64,000 bases of DNA from Oscillibacter valericigenes (lineage in GTDB: Bacteria; Bacillota; Clostridia; Oscillospirales; Oscillospiraceae): positions 62,001 through 126,000 of the forward strand of contig NZ_JAFBIV010000003.1 in assembly GCF_021531915.1 (NCBI RefSeq), in the 5' to 3' direction. A program made the position numbers and the translations under genes. Position 1 is the stretch's first letter. Each line of letters opens with the position of its first letter. Shown in pieces: positions 17,474 to 27,215 of the stretch. The notes beneath the pieces were generated by a model, which saw only the letters and a program-made list of their open reading frames with translations, ran no database searches and had not been told where the DNA came from.

Positions 17474-19131
17474 TACTTCAGAACAGCTCCTTCATCGGCG
17501 CTGGTGACCATGCGGGCGTAGCGGCTGAGCCATCCGGTGGTGATGTTGGGCTCCGGCTGGACATAAGCGGCCTTCCGGGCAGCCAGCTCCTCATCGGAAA
17601 CCAGCAGGGTAATGGAGGCATTGGGGATGTCGATAGCGATCTGGTCGCCCTCGCACACCAGGCCGATGGGGCCGCCGGAGGCAGCCTCGGGGCTGACGTG
17701 ACCGATGGAAGCGCCGCGGCTGGCGCCGGAGAAGCGGCCGTCGGTGATGAGGGCCACGGTCTTGTCCAGGCCCATGCCTGCCAGGGCAGAGGTGGGATTC
17801 AGCATCTCCCGCATGCCGGGGCCGCCCTTGGGACCCTCGTAGCGGATGACCACCACGTCGCCGGGAACGATTTTGCCCGCATAGATGGCGGCAATGGCCT
17901 CCTCCTCGCTGTTGAACACCCGGGCAGGGCCGGTGTGGGCCTGCATCTCCGGGGCCACGGCGCTGCGCTTGACCACGCAGCCGTTGGGGGCCAGGTTGCC
18001 CCACAGGATCTGGAGGCCGCCGGTGGTGCTGTACGGATCCTCAATGGGCCGGATGGCATTGTGGTTGAGGTTTTTGGCACCCTTGATGTTCTCGCCCACG
18101 GTCTTTCCGGTGACGGTCATGCAGTCCAGGTCCAGCAGGTTCTGCTTGGCCAGCTCCGCCTGGACGGCGGGGATGCCGCCTGCGGCGTACAGGTCCGGCA
18201 TATGGGTGGGACCGGCAGGAGCCAGATGGCACAGGTTGGGGGTCTTTGCGGAAATTTCATTGAACAGGGCCAGGTCCACAGGCACGCCCGCCTCATGGGC
18301 GATGGCCAGCAGGTGCAGCACCGTGTTGGTGGAACAGCCCAGGGCCATGTCGCAGGTCAGGGCGTTGCGGATGCTGCGCTCGTTGATGATATCCCGGGCG
18401 CAGATGTTGCGGCGGACCATCTCCATGATGGCGGCGCCGGCCTGACGGCCCAGCTGAAGACGCTTGCTGTAAGGGGCGGGGATGGTGCCGTTGCCGGGCA
18501 GGCCGATGCCGATAGCCTCGCACAGACAGTTCATGCTGTTGGCGGTGTACATGCCGGAGCAGCTGCCGCAGGAGGGGCAGCAGTTCTGGGTGCACTCCTC
18601 CAGCTTTTCCTCGCTGATCATGCCTGCCTTGTAGGAGCCCACGGCCTCGAACATCTTGGAGAGGCTCACCTCCTGGCCGTCATAGGCGCCTGCCAGCATG
18701 GGGCCGCCGGAGCAGACCACGGCGGGCACGTTCATACGGACGGCGGCCATGACCATGCCGGGGACGATCTTGTCACAGTTGGGCACCAGCACCATGCCGT
18801 CGAACTGGTGGGCCAGGAACATGGTCTCCACGCTGTCGCAGATCAGCTCCCGGCTGGCCAGGGAGTACTTCATACCCACATGGCCCATAGCGATGCCGTC
18901 GCACACGCCGATGGCGGGCACCATGAAGGGGGTGCCGCCGGCAGCCTCGATGCCGCTCTTCACGGCGGCGGTCAGCTTGTCCAGGTTCATGTGGCCGGGA
19001 ACGATGTCGCTGTGGGCGCTGACCACAGCGATCAGAGGCTTTTCCAGGTCCTCGGGCGTGTAGCCCAGGGCGTAAAACAGGCTGCGGTTGGGCGCCCGCT
19101 CGGCACCCTTTGTCACATTGTCACTGCGCAT
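17473..19131 (-). CDS. ilvD: Dihydroxy-acid dehydratase
   Basis: A 552-residue enzyme for the third common step of valine/isoleucine synthesis: dehydration of 2,3-dihydroxy acids to 2-keto acids with an iron-sulfur cluster. It carries the cluster-related cysteines in [10 protein letters not shown] and [20 protein letters not shown], and the C-terminal [20 protein letters not shown]. The start at 19131 (MRSDNVTKG) is preferred over an ATG 8 codons upstream because AGGAG lies 6 nt before it. Second gene of the T-box-controlled operon, 72 bp after ilvC. Confidence 0.97.
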   Translation of the reverse strand: MRSDNVTKGAERAPNRSLFYALGYTPEDLEKPLIAVVSAHSDIVPGHMNLDKLTAAVKSGIEAAGGTPFMVPAIGVCDGIAMGHVGMKYSLASRELICDSVETMFLAHQFDGMVLVPNCDKIVPGMVMAAVRMNVPAVVCSGGPMLAGAYDGQEVSLSKMFEAVGSYKAGMISEEKLEECTQNCCPSCGSCSGMYTANSMNCLCEAIGIGLPGNGTIPAPYSKRLQLGRQAGAAIMEMVRRNICARDIINERSIRNALTCDMALGCSTNTVLHLLAIAHEAGVPVDLALFNEISAKTPNLCHLAPAGPTHMPDLYAAGGIPAVQAELAKQNLLDLDCMTVTGKTVGENIKGAKNLNHNAIRPIEDPYSTTGGLQILWGNLAPNGCVVKRSAVAPEMQAHTGPARVFNSEEEAIAAIYAGKIVPGDVVVIRYEGPKGGPGMREMLNPTSALAGMGLDKTVALITDGRFSGASRGASIGHVSPEAASGGPIGLVCEGDQIAIDIPNASITLLVSDEELAARKAAYVQPEPNITTGWLSRYARMVTSADEGAVLK

Positions 19132-19157
19132 GGCGTTCTCCTCTTTCGGATTCACTG

Positions 19158-19188
19158 GCAGGCCGGAGGCCTTCCGGCCCCGGCCTGC
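19158..19188 (-). other. Intercistronic hairpin between ilvC and ilvD
   Basis: Stem GCAGGCCGG/CCGGCCTGC enclosing a second small stem. There is no T-run, so it is more likely an mRNA processing or stability element than a terminator. Confidence 0.5.
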
Positions 19189-19203
19189 ACCGCGGATTTT
19201 GTA

Positions 19204-20319
<1,116 letters not shown>

Positions 20320-20320
20320 T

Positions 20321-20605
20321 CAAAAACGCCTTTGCCTCTTGCAAACCAAGAGGCAAAGGCGTCGAAAAATCCTTCGCGGTACCACTCTTGTTAACGATGC
20401 GTCACCGCATCGTCATCTCAGCAGGCTCCAACAAGCCCTGCACGGTAACGGGTGCGTCCGGCTCTACCTAAGGAATCCTCCTTCAGCAGGCTACTCCGGG
20501 ATGATTTCATCCTCTCCGACGTTTGTTGCCTTGCACCGACCGGCAATTCTCTGAAAACGGAGCGAAGCGGATTACTTGTTCCCTTCATCATATTTCTTGA
20601 GGGTG
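20321..20605 (-). promoter_or_regulatory. T-box riboswitch leader of ilvC (Ile specifier)
   Basis: Read on the - strand, a structured Stem I is followed by the conserved T-box core AGAGTGGTACCGCG (about 20388-20375). A terminator with a perfect 16-bp stem ACGCCTTTGCCTCTTG and T-run follows at 20362-20321. In the 3' side of Stem I the sequence GAA-ATC-ATCCCGGAGTAG places ATC (Ile) in the specifier position, in register with the other two leaders here. Uncharged tRNA-Ile should stabilise the antiterminator and let ilvC-ilvD be read. Confidence 0.93.
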
Positions 20606-20634
20606 ATTTTGCCATAGAAGTTTGCAAATGTCAA
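20606..20634 (-). promoter_or_regulatory. Promoter of the ilvC T-box transcript
   Basis: TTGACA (20634-20629), 17-bp spacer, CAAAAT (20611-20606). Transcription should start near 20600, immediately before Stem I. Confidence 0.7.
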
Positions 20635-20645
20635 GTATAGTTTTT

Positions 20646-20662
20646 CTGATGTCTGACATCAG
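20646..20662. other. Perfect 17-bp palindrome between leuB and the ilvC promoter
   Basis: CTGATGTC-T-GACATCAG starts 3 bp after the leuB stop and ends 11 bp before the ilvC -35 box. It could be the 3'-end hairpin of leuB or a protein-binding site for ilvC. The T-run is on the wrong side for a leuB terminator, which slightly favours an operator. Confidence 0.5.
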
Positions 20663-20665
20663 TGG

Positions 20666-21736
20666 TCAGATACGACAGCGGATCTGGGCGCCCATTTCCC
20701 GGCAGCCCACCAGGGTGCAGCCCTGGCGCATGATGTCGCCGCAGCGGATCCCGGCCTTCAGGGTCTCGTCCACGGCGGCCTCGATGGCGTCGGCTTCCGC
20801 CGCCATGTCGAAGCTGTACCGCAGCATCATGGCCGCCGCCAGGATGGTGCCGATGGGGTTGGCCTTGTCCTGGCCCGCGATGTCCGGGGCGGAGCCATGG
20901 ATGGGCTCGTACAGGCCCCGGGTGCCCTCGCCCATGCTGGAGGAGGGGATCATGCCGATGGAGCCGGTAATTTGGCTGGCCTCGTCGGAGAGGATGTCAC
21001 CGAACAGGTTCTCCGTGACGATGACATCGAACTGGCTGGGGTCCCGGACGATCTGCATGGCGGCGTTGTCCACATACATGTGCAGCAGCTCCACATCCGG
21101 GTACTCCTTCGCCACCTCCGTGACGGTCTTGCGCCATAGCCGGGAAGTGTCCAGCACGTTGGCCTTATCGATGGAGGTCACCCGCTTGCGGCGCTTCTGA
21201 GCCATCTGGAAGGCCACGTGGGCCACCCGGCGAATTTCATGCTCAGTGTAGGACATGATGTCGGTGGCCTTCTGCTCGCCGCCAGACTCCCCCGTGCGGT
21301 GCTCGCCGAAGTACACGCCGCCGATGAGCTCCCGGACCACCACGAAGTCGATGCCCCTGGCGGCGATATCCGCCCGCAGGGGGCAGGCGTCGGACAACTC
21401 GGAAAACATGCGGGCAGGGCGGACGTTGGTGTAGAGCCCCATGGCGCCCCGGAGCTTCAGCAGCCCCCGCTCCAGGCGGTTTGCGGAGGGCTGGTCATCC
21501 CATTTAGGGCCGCCCACGGCGCCCAGCAGCACGCTGTCAGCGTTCAGGCAGGTCTCCAGGCTGGAATCCGGCAGGGGTACGCCGAAGGCGTCAATGGCGT
21601 TGCCGCCCATGGGGGCGTCCACGTAGGTGAAGGTGTGGCCAAATCTGGCGGCCACGGCATCCAGCACGCCCATGGCCTCGTTCACGATCTCAGGGCCGAT
21701 GCCGTCCCCCTTGATGATGGCGATGGTCTTGTTCAT
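20666..21736 (-). CDS. leuB: 3-isopropylmalate dehydrogenase
   Basis: A 356-residue NAD-dependent beta-decarboxylating dehydrogenase of leucine synthesis. Key segments are [11 protein letters not shown] at the N-terminus, the substrate region [49 protein letters not shown] (split here across ~215-245) and [14 protein letters not shown] in the cofactor site. The ATG overlaps the leuD stop (ATGA), so it is translationally coupled to leuD. Last gene of the leuA-leuC-leuD-leuB operon. Confidence 0.97.
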   Translation of the reverse strand: MNKTIAIIKGDGIGPEIVNEAMGVLDAVAARFGHTFTYVDAPMGGNAIDAFGVPLPDSSLETCLNADSVLLGAVGGPKWDDQPSANRLERGLLKLRGAMGLYTNVRPARMFSELSDACPLRADIAARGIDFVVVRELIGGVYFGEHRTGESGGEQKATDIMSYTEHEIRRVAHVAFQMAQKRRKRVTSIDKANVLDTSRLWRKTVTEVAKEYPDVELLHMYVDNAAMQIVRDPSQFDVIVTENLFGDILSDEASQITGSIGMIPSSSMGEGTRGLYEPIHGSAPDIAGQDKANPIGTILAAAMMLRYSFDMAAEADAIEAAVDETLKAGIRCGDIMRQGCTLVGCREMGAQIRCRI

Positions 21737-22230
21737 TTCGCCGCCTCCCTGGCCTTCAGGGAAGCCATCAGGCCGCCCTTGGCGATCATATCCTTGATGA
21801 AGGGCGGGAAGGGCTCCGCCTGATAGGTCTCGTTCTTGGTGACGTTGGTGATGGTACCGGTGTCGAAGTCCACCGCCACCTCGTCCCCGTTGTCGATGCC
21901 CTCGCTGGCGGCGGGGCACTCCAGGATGGCCAGGCCGATGTTGATGGCGTTGCGGTAGAAGATGCGGGCAAAGCTCTTGGCAATGACACAGGAGATTCCG
22001 CTGGCCTTGATGGCAATGGGGGCGTGCTCCCGGGAGGAGCCGCAGCCGAAGTTGGCTCCGGCCACCATGATGTCGCCCTCCTTCACCTTGTTGACGAAGT
22101 CCGCGTCGATATCCACCATGCAGTGGGAGGCCAGCTCCTTGGCGTCCTGGGTGGCCAGATACCGGGCGGGGATGATCACGTCGGTGTCCACGTGATCGCC
22201 GTATTTATGTACAGATCCGTGTGCGTTCAT
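21733..22230 (-). CDS. leuD: 3-isopropylmalate dehydratase small subunit
   Basis: A 165-residue swivelling-domain subunit of isopropylmalate isomerase, pairing with LeuC. It shows the family start [19 protein letters not shown], then [15 protein letters not shown] and [13 protein letters not shown]. The start at 22230 is preferred because GGAGG lies 9 nt upstream; another in-frame ATG two codons earlier is only 3 nt from it. It is separated from leuC by an unusual 319-bp hairpin-rich gap, although the two usually abut. Confidence 0.96.
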   Translation of the reverse strand: MNAHGSVHKYGDHVDTDVIIPARYLATQDAKELASHCMVDIDADFVNKVKEGDIMVAGANFGCGSSREHAPIAIKASGISCVIAKSFARIFYRNAINIGLAILECPAASEGIDNGDEVAVDFDTGTITNVTKNETYQAEPFPPFIKDMIAKGGLMASLKAREAAK

Positions 22231-22549
22231 TAGCATATTCCTCCATTTCGCCGCATTTCGCGGCGAATATTGAAATTATTTTTGTCAGGACAGAAGGTGA
22301 ATTGCCGCAAAGCGGCAAGAGAAGCCGCCCTGGGGCGTGTGCCTGACAAAAATACTTTGACTCAGCCTCGGCCCAAAGGAATGGGCCTCGGCAGACCCGG
22401 CGGTATGATGCCGGGCCAGCCGCCTTGGGCGGCGTTCACCAGTGGCCGATGTCACTGGTGGGGGGAATCTACTGCGCAGCCGTTAGCAGCTTTGCTGCTT
22501 TACGGATGCGGCGTGCCCCTTGCGGGCAAAGGGGGAGCCTGCTCCCCCT
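22231..22549. repeat. Hairpin-array intergenic repeat between leuC and leuD
   Basis: A gene-free, strongly structured stretch. It contains an outer 12-bp stem ATTTTTGTCAGG (22278-22289) with complement at 22342-22353, enclosing TTGCCGC-aaa-GCGGCAA (22302-22318). A block CCTCGGCCCAAAGGAATGGGCCTCGG follows (split at 22376-22391) and is closely matched at 39560-39585. Further stems are CCCGGCGG...CCGGGCC, CACCAGTG...CACTGGTG and GGGGGAGCCTGCTCCCCC next to the leuC stop. I see no promoter or open frame with a ribosome site. Confidence 0.75.
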
Positions 22550-23809
22550 TTAAATTTCATCGGGGTGTGCAATGTGTCCGGCGATGCCGGAAGCTGCGGC
22601 CACGGCAGGGGAAGCCAGATAGACCTCACTGTCTACATGGCCCATGCGGCCCACGAAGTTGCGGTTGGTGCTGGAGACGCAGCGCTCTCCAGCGGCCAGG
22701 ATGCCCATGTAGCCGCCCAGGCAGGGGCCGCAGGTGGGGGTGGAGACGATGCAGCCCGCATCCAGGAAGATGTCGGTGTAGCCCCGGTGGATGCACTCCC
22801 GATAGACGCTCTGGGTGGCGGGGATGATGATGCCACGGACACCGGGAGCCAGGTGACGGCCCTTCAGGATCTCAGCGGCGGCGGCCATGTCGGGCAGCTG
22901 ACCGTTGGTGCAGGAGCCGATGACGATCTGGTCGATGGCGATGTCCTTGCCCTCCCGGGCACTGTGGGCGTTCTCCGGCAGGTGGGGCCAGGCCACGGTG
23001 CACTCCACCTGGCTCAGGTCGATCTCGATGGTGCGCTCATATTCGGCGTCCTCGTCTGCCTCGAAGGCAGTCCAGGGGCGGTTCACGCGGCCCTCCACGT
23101 AGGCCCGGGTCACGTCGTCCACCGGGAAGATGCCGTTCTTGCCGCCGGCCTCAATGGCCATGTTGGAGATGGTCAGCCGGTCGTAGATGGTCAGGTTGGC
23201 GACGCCGGGGCCGGTGAATTCCAGGGACTGGTACCGGGCGCCGTCCACGCCGATCATGCCGATCAGGGTCAGGATCACGTCCTTGCCGGAGACGTAGGGC
23301 TTCATCTTTCCGGTGAGGTAAACCTTGATGGCGGAGGGGACTTTGAACCAGGTCTCACCGGCGCCCATGGCGGCACCCAGGTCCGTGGAGCCTACGCCTG
23401 TGGAGAAGGCGCCCAGGGCGCCGTAGGTGCAGGTGTGGGAATCGGCGCCGATGACGGTCTCGCCGGGGGCCACCAGGCCCAGCTCCGGCAGCAGGGCGTG
23501 TTCAATGCCCATGGCGCCCACATCGTAGAAATTGTCGATGTCGAAGCGGCGGGCGAAGGTGCGGCACTGCTTGCACTGGGTGGCGGACTTGATGTCCTTG
23601 TTGGGGGCGAAGTGGTCCATCACCATGGCGATGCGGCTCTTGTCAAAGACCTTGTCAAAGCCCGCCGCCTCAAATTCGTTGATGGCCACCGGGGTGGTGA
23701 TGTCGTTGCCCAGCACCAGGTCCAGCTTGGCCTGGATCAGCTGTCCGGCCCGCACGCTGTCGAGACCCGCGTGCTTGGCCAGGATCTTTTGTGTCATTGT
23801 CATTCCCAT
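22550..23809 (-). CDS. leuC: 3-isopropylmalate dehydratase large subunit
   Basis: A 419-residue aconitase-family subunit of the short (HacA-like, archaeal-type) class, which is shorter than the 460-470-residue enterobacterial form. The cluster cysteines are visible in [11 protein letters not shown] and [33 protein letters not shown] is the substrate-region signature. AAAGGAG lies 9 nt before the ATG and 15 bp after leuA. It works with LeuD to convert 2- to 3-isopropylmalate. Confidence 0.97.
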   Translation of the reverse strand: MGMTMTQKILAKHAGLDSVRAGQLIQAKLDLVLGNDITTPVAINEFEAAGFDKVFDKSRIAMVMDHFAPNKDIKSATQCKQCRTFARRFDIDNFYDVGAMGIEHALLPELGLVAPGETVIGADSHTCTYGALGAFSTGVGSTDLGAAMGAGETWFKVPSAIKVYLTGKMKPYVSGKDVILTLIGMIGVDGARYQSLEFTGPGVANLTIYDRLTISNMAIEAGGKNGIFPVDDVTRAYVEGRVNRPWTAFEADEDAEYERTIEIDLSQVECTVAWPHLPENAHSAREGKDIAIDQIVIGSCTNGQLPDMAAAAEILKGRHLAPGVRGIIIPATQSVYRECIHRGYTDIFLDAGCIVSTPTCGPCLGGYMGILAAGERCVSSTNRNFVGRMGHVDSEVYLASPAVAAASGIAGHIAHPDEI

Positions 23810-23823
23810 AATCGTTGTCTCCT

Positions 23824-25335
23824 TTAAGCGGTGGCTTCCATCATCTTGTTGATGCCGTTGACATAGGCCCGGATGGAGGATTCGATGATATCGGTGGAGA
23901 GGCCGGTACCGGTATAGACCTGGCCGTCGGGGGCGGCCACCTTCACCACGGCCTCGCCGATGGCGTCCTCACCGTCGGTGACGGCGTTGAGGCTGAAGCT
24001 CTCCAGCTTGATGTCCATATCCAGCATCCGGTTGATGGCCTTGAAGGAGGCGTCCAGAGGACCGGAGCCGATGGCGACCTCCTCCAGCACGTCATTATCC
24101 CGCTGGAGCTTGATGCAGGAGGTGTTGGGCACGCCGTCGCCGGCATTGACCACATGGCTCAGCAGGCGGCAGGAGCCGATGGCGGTATTGCGGCGGTGGA
24201 GCACCAGGGCCTCGATGTCGGAGCCAGTGATGTTCTTTTTCTTGTCCGCCAGGACCTTGAACCGGGTAAACACACTCTCCAGTTCTTCGTCGGTAAGCTC
24301 GTAGCCCATGGAGATAAGCTTCTCCCGCAGAGCGTGCTTGCCGGAGTGCTTGCCCAGGACCATGGTGTTCTGGGGGATGCCCACATCCACGGAGTTCATG
24401 ATCTCGTAAGTTTGGGCATTGGCGATAACGCCGTGCTGATGGATGCCGGACTCATGGGCGAAGGCGTTGGCACCCACGATGGCCTTGCTGGGCGGGATGG
24501 GCACGCCGGTGATGTTGCTGAGGAGCTTGCTGGAGCGGTAGATCTGCCTGGTATTGATGCCGGTCTCCGCGTCGTAGAAATCCCGGCGGGTGTGGATAGC
24601 CATGACCAGCTCTTCCAGGCTGGCGTTGCCCGCCCGCTCGCCGATGCCGTTGACGGTGCACTCGATCTGGGTGGCACCGGCCTTCACGCAGGCCAGGGAG
24701 TTGGCGACGGCCATACCCAGGTCGTTGTGGCAGTGGACGGAGATGTCCACGTTCTCGACGCCGGTGACGTTCTGCCGCAGGTAGGTGATGAGCTCCGCCA
24801 TCTCCTGGGGCGTGGAGTAGCCCACGGTGTCGGGCACGTTCAGGGTGGTGGCGCCGGCAGCCACGGCGTTGGAGTAGCACTGCGCCAGGAACGCCCACTC
24901 GGAGCGGGAGGCATCCTCAGCGGAGAACTCGATGTCCTGGCAGAAGCTCTTGGCGTAGGCCACCATCTCGCTGATGCGCTGGAGGACCTGCTCCCGGCTC
25001 ATCTGCAGCTTGTACTCCATGTGGATGTCGCTGGTAGCCAGGAACACATGGATGCGGGGGTGCTTTGCCGTCTTCACCGCGTCCCAGGCGGCGTCGATGT
25101 CGCCCTTGGTACAGCGGGCCAGGGATGCCACGGTGCAGTTGGTCACGGCACCGGCGATGGCCTGAACACTCTTGTGGTCCATGGGAGAGGCGATGGCGAA
25201 GCCGGCCTCGATAATGTCCACGCCCAGCTTTTCCAGCTGCCTTGCCATTTCGATCTTCTCAGAGATATTCATGCTGCAGCCCGGGGACTGCTCGCCGTCT
25301 CTCAGGGTGGTGTCAAAAATCTTGATGCGCTTCAT
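23824..25335 (-). CDS. leuA: 2-isopropylmalate synthase
   Basis: A 503-residue first enzyme of leucine synthesis, condensing 2-ketoisovalerate with acetyl-CoA. The DRE-TIM catalytic barrel begins [20 protein letters not shown]. The metal-site pair [13 protein letters not shown] and the [11 protein letters not shown] segment are present, and a C-terminal LeuA dimer/regulatory domain (~380-503) should give leucine feedback. The start at 25335 has AGGAGG 9 nt upstream and directly follows the T-box terminator; longer in-frame extensions run through the leader and are not coding. Confidence 0.97.
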   Translation of the reverse strand: MKRIKIFDTTLRDGEQSPGCSMNISEKIEMARQLEKLGVDIIEAGFAIASPMDHKSVQAIAGAVTNCTVASLARCTKGDIDAAWDAVKTAKHPRIHVFLATSDIHMEYKLQMSREQVLQRISEMVAYAKSFCQDIEFSAEDASRSEWAFLAQCYSNAVAAGATTLNVPDTVGYSTPQEMAELITYLRQNVTGVENVDISVHCHNDLGMAVANSLACVKAGATQIECTVNGIGERAGNASLEELVMAIHTRRDFYDAETGINTRQIYRSSKLLSNITGVPIPPSKAIVGANAFAHESGIHQHGVIANAQTYEIMNSVDVGIPQNTMVLGKHSGKHALREKLISMGYELTDEELESVFTRFKVLADKKKNITGSDIEALVLHRRNTAIGSCRLLSHVVNAGDGVPNTSCIKLQRDNDVLEEVAIGSGPLDASFKAINRMLDMDIKLESFSLNAVTDGEDAIGEAVVKVAAPDGQVYTGTGLSTDIIESSIRAYVNGINKMMEATA

Positions 25336-25369
25336 AGCTTGGTTCCTCCTGCTTTTCAGATCTGTCCGG

Positions 25370-25672
25370 AAAAACAAAAACAGCTTTCGTCTCTTCGGTT
25401 GAAGAGACGAAAGCTGTAAAACTTCCGCGGTACCACTCTCATTGGCATAAAAAATGCCCGCTTCCGGCATCAGCGCAACGCCTGCTGCGCGAATCCCGCC
25501 TCTTTGGTAACGGTGAGGAAACCCGTTTTCGCCTAAACGTCTCCGTCTCAGCGAAACTACTCAGGGGCCAGTGACATCTCTCCACTCTGCATTGCCTCGC
25601 AGCGGCCGGCAACTCTCTGAAGCGTCTGTGGCAAGACTTTTTCCCCGTCATTGTATTTCCGGTGATTTGTGT
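25370..25672 (-). promoter_or_regulatory. T-box riboswitch leader of leuA (Leu specifier)
   Basis: On the - strand: Stem I, then the T-box core AGAGTGGTACCGCGG (about 25440-25426) and a terminator with a perfect 17-bp stem ACAGCTTTCGTCTCTTC (25417-25380) followed by TTTTTGTTTTT. The specifier position, 6 nt before the conserved GAGTAG as in the ilvC leader, reads CTG (Leu) within GTCA-CTG-GCCCCTGAGTAG. It should respond to uncharged tRNA-Leu and control leuACDB. Confidence 0.93.
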
Positions 25673-25679
25673 TGGGCTT

Positions 25680-25709
25680 ATGATAGCCGACTTTTCACCG
25701 TTTTGTCAA
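25680..25709 (-). promoter_or_regulatory. Promoter of the leuA T-box transcript
   Basis: TTGACA (25709-25704), 18-bp spacer, TATCAT (25685-25680), just upstream of Stem I. Confidence 0.7.
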
Positions 25710-25750
25710 GCGGCAAATTCATCTTTTCAAAAAACAACAAAGGTGTATTT

Positions 25751-26362
25751 TTATTCGCGATCTTTTTTATTCTTTCTGCTGATGATGGACACCTCCGGTC
25801 CCGTATGGTGGATATCGTTCCGGATACCCAGCCACTCATAGAAGCGGCGCATGAACCGGAAGGTAAAGCCACCGGGCAGCATGGCATTGACGAACAGGGC
25901 TGCCAGAACGCCGATACCGGTGTCCAGGATGCGGTTCAGAGCGTAGGAGATGTAGGTCTCCACCGGCGTGTTGAACAGGATGATACACAGCACCACACCG
26001 CCGGGCTGGATGCCACCCACCCAGATGCACTGGCAGGCCAGGATCAGCAGCACCACACCGATAAATGTCAGGGGGATCAGGAACCAGCGATTGCTGCCGT
26101 CCGGAAACAGCATCGCGTAAATGGCGAACAGCCCCATACCGATAAAGCCCCCCACCAGTGTGCCGAAAAAACGGTTGCCGCCGTGGAGCTTGCTCATCTC
26201 ATAGTCGCTGCCCATGCCGAAGATGGCGCCGATACAGGCAAAGGCGGGGCTGCGGTCCAGGAAATAGTAGACCAGCGCGCATAGGGTGGCGGCAATGGCG
26301 GTCTTGATATTCCGCATACCGATGGTAGGCAGATGGTGCTTGGGCTGGGTGCTGGAGTCCAT
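25751..26362 (-). CDS. FUSC/aromatic-acid-exporter-like membrane protein
   Basis: A 203-residue membrane protein with about five to six hydrophobic helices and a short basic C-terminal tail. The N-terminal MRNIKTAIAATLCALVYYF and the following FACIGAIFGMG segment match the short FUSC / aromatic acid exporter (ArAE, PF06081-like) family of Firmicutes. Substrate unknown. The ATG at 26362 is favoured because CGGAG lies 9 nt upstream, while it abuts the ATG three codons earlier. A possible promoter is TTTTCA-N17-TATACT ending at 26401. Confidence 0.72.
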   Translation of the reverse strand: MDSSTQPKHHLPTIGMRNIKTAIAATLCALVYYFLDRSPAFACIGAIFGMGSDYEMSKLHGGNRFFGTLVGGFIGMGLFAIYAMLFPDGSNRWFLIPLTFIGVVLLILACQCIWVGGIQPGGVVLCIILFNTPVETYISYALNRILDTGIGVLAALFVNAMLPGGFTFRFMRRFYEWLGIRNDIHHTGPEVSIISRKNKKDRE

Positions 26363-26500
26363 GACAGACATCTCCGTTCTCTGTTAAAATTCCGTTAAAA
26401 AGTATACCAGTTTCTGGCGGACATGAAAAGAGGGCTGCGCCATTTTTTTGCAAAAAGAACCGGTTTTTTGCAGAAATTTGCGAAATACCGCCACTCTGTT

Positions 26501-27160
26501 TCAAAGGCACATCCAGAGAAAGGCCCCCGCCTGGAGGAGAACCGCCGACAGGACCGTCCACCGGTCCATGCAAGGCAGCAGCAGGCCGCCCAGGGCCGCT
26601 CCGGCGATAAAGCAGCCGATCACCGCGAAATAGCAGCGGGCGGTCTCCATGGCGGCCGGGTCTTTTTTCCGGGTCCCCCGGTAAAAGGCCTCCGTGCCGC
26701 TGCGGAGGTTGCCGGTGCACATGGTGGAGGCGAAGGCGTGGCCCCGGACCTTGCGGAAGGCCTGCACCTGCATGGCGCAGACGAAGGACACCAGCACATT
26801 GGCGGCCCCATCTCCCGCACCAAGGGGGATGCAGGCGACAGCCGCCAGCGCCGCCATCTCCACCGCCAGCACTGCCTGCCGCCAGTGGAGAAGCCGGGTG
26901 ACGGGGGTCCGCTCCTTCAGAGCCTCCGTCACCAGGACGCCTGCCGCAAAGGCGGCCACAGGCACCAGATAGTGCCCGGCACCCCTCCAATTGCCCTCCG
27001 CCGCCCGGATGGCCAGCAGCACCATGTTGCCGGTCTGGGCATTGGCAAACACGCCGCCCCGGCAGAGATAAGTATAGGCGTCCAACAGGCCCCCAGCCAG
27101 GGCCAGCAGCGCGGCCACCGCCAGGGATTCCGACCTCTGTATCGTGGTTTCTGTTTTCAT
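26501..27160 (-). CDS. YoaK-family (DUF1275) membrane protein
   Basis: A 219-residue polytopic protein with about six helices and the DUF1275 signature: GGLLDAYTYLCRGGVFANAQTGN and later AMQVQAFRKVRG...STMCTGNLRSGTEAFYRG. The function of this family is not established; some members are annotated as permease-like. GGAGTG ribosome site 7 nt before the ATG. It lies just beyond the carB terminator. Confidence 0.85.
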   Translation of the reverse strand: MKTETTIQRSESLAVAALLALAGGLLDAYTYLCRGGVFANAQTGNMVLLAIRAAEGNWRGAGHYLVPVAAFAAGVLVTEALKERTPVTRLLHWRQAVLAVEMAALAAVACIPLGAGDGAANVLVSFVCAMQVQAFRKVRGHAFASTMCTGNLRSGTEAFYRGTRKKDPAAMETARCYFAVIGCFIAGAALGGLLLPCMDRWTVLSAVLLQAGAFLWMCL

Positions 27161-27176
27161 AGCTGTTCACTCCATG

Positions 27177-27206
27177 AAAAGGCCGGCGCCTGCAAGCGCC
27201 GGTCTT
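27177..27206 (-). terminator. Terminator after the carB-dapF gene
   Basis: Read on the - strand, stem CCGGCGC with its complement GCGCCGG around a 6-nt loop, followed by CCTTTT, 10 bp after the stop. Confidence 0.75.
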
Positions 27207-27215
27207 TCCGAAAAA

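Noticed and set aside
22520-25419. Long + strand frames over leuC and leuA
   Set aside because: Antisense to two unambiguous genes; no ribosome sites and biased composition.
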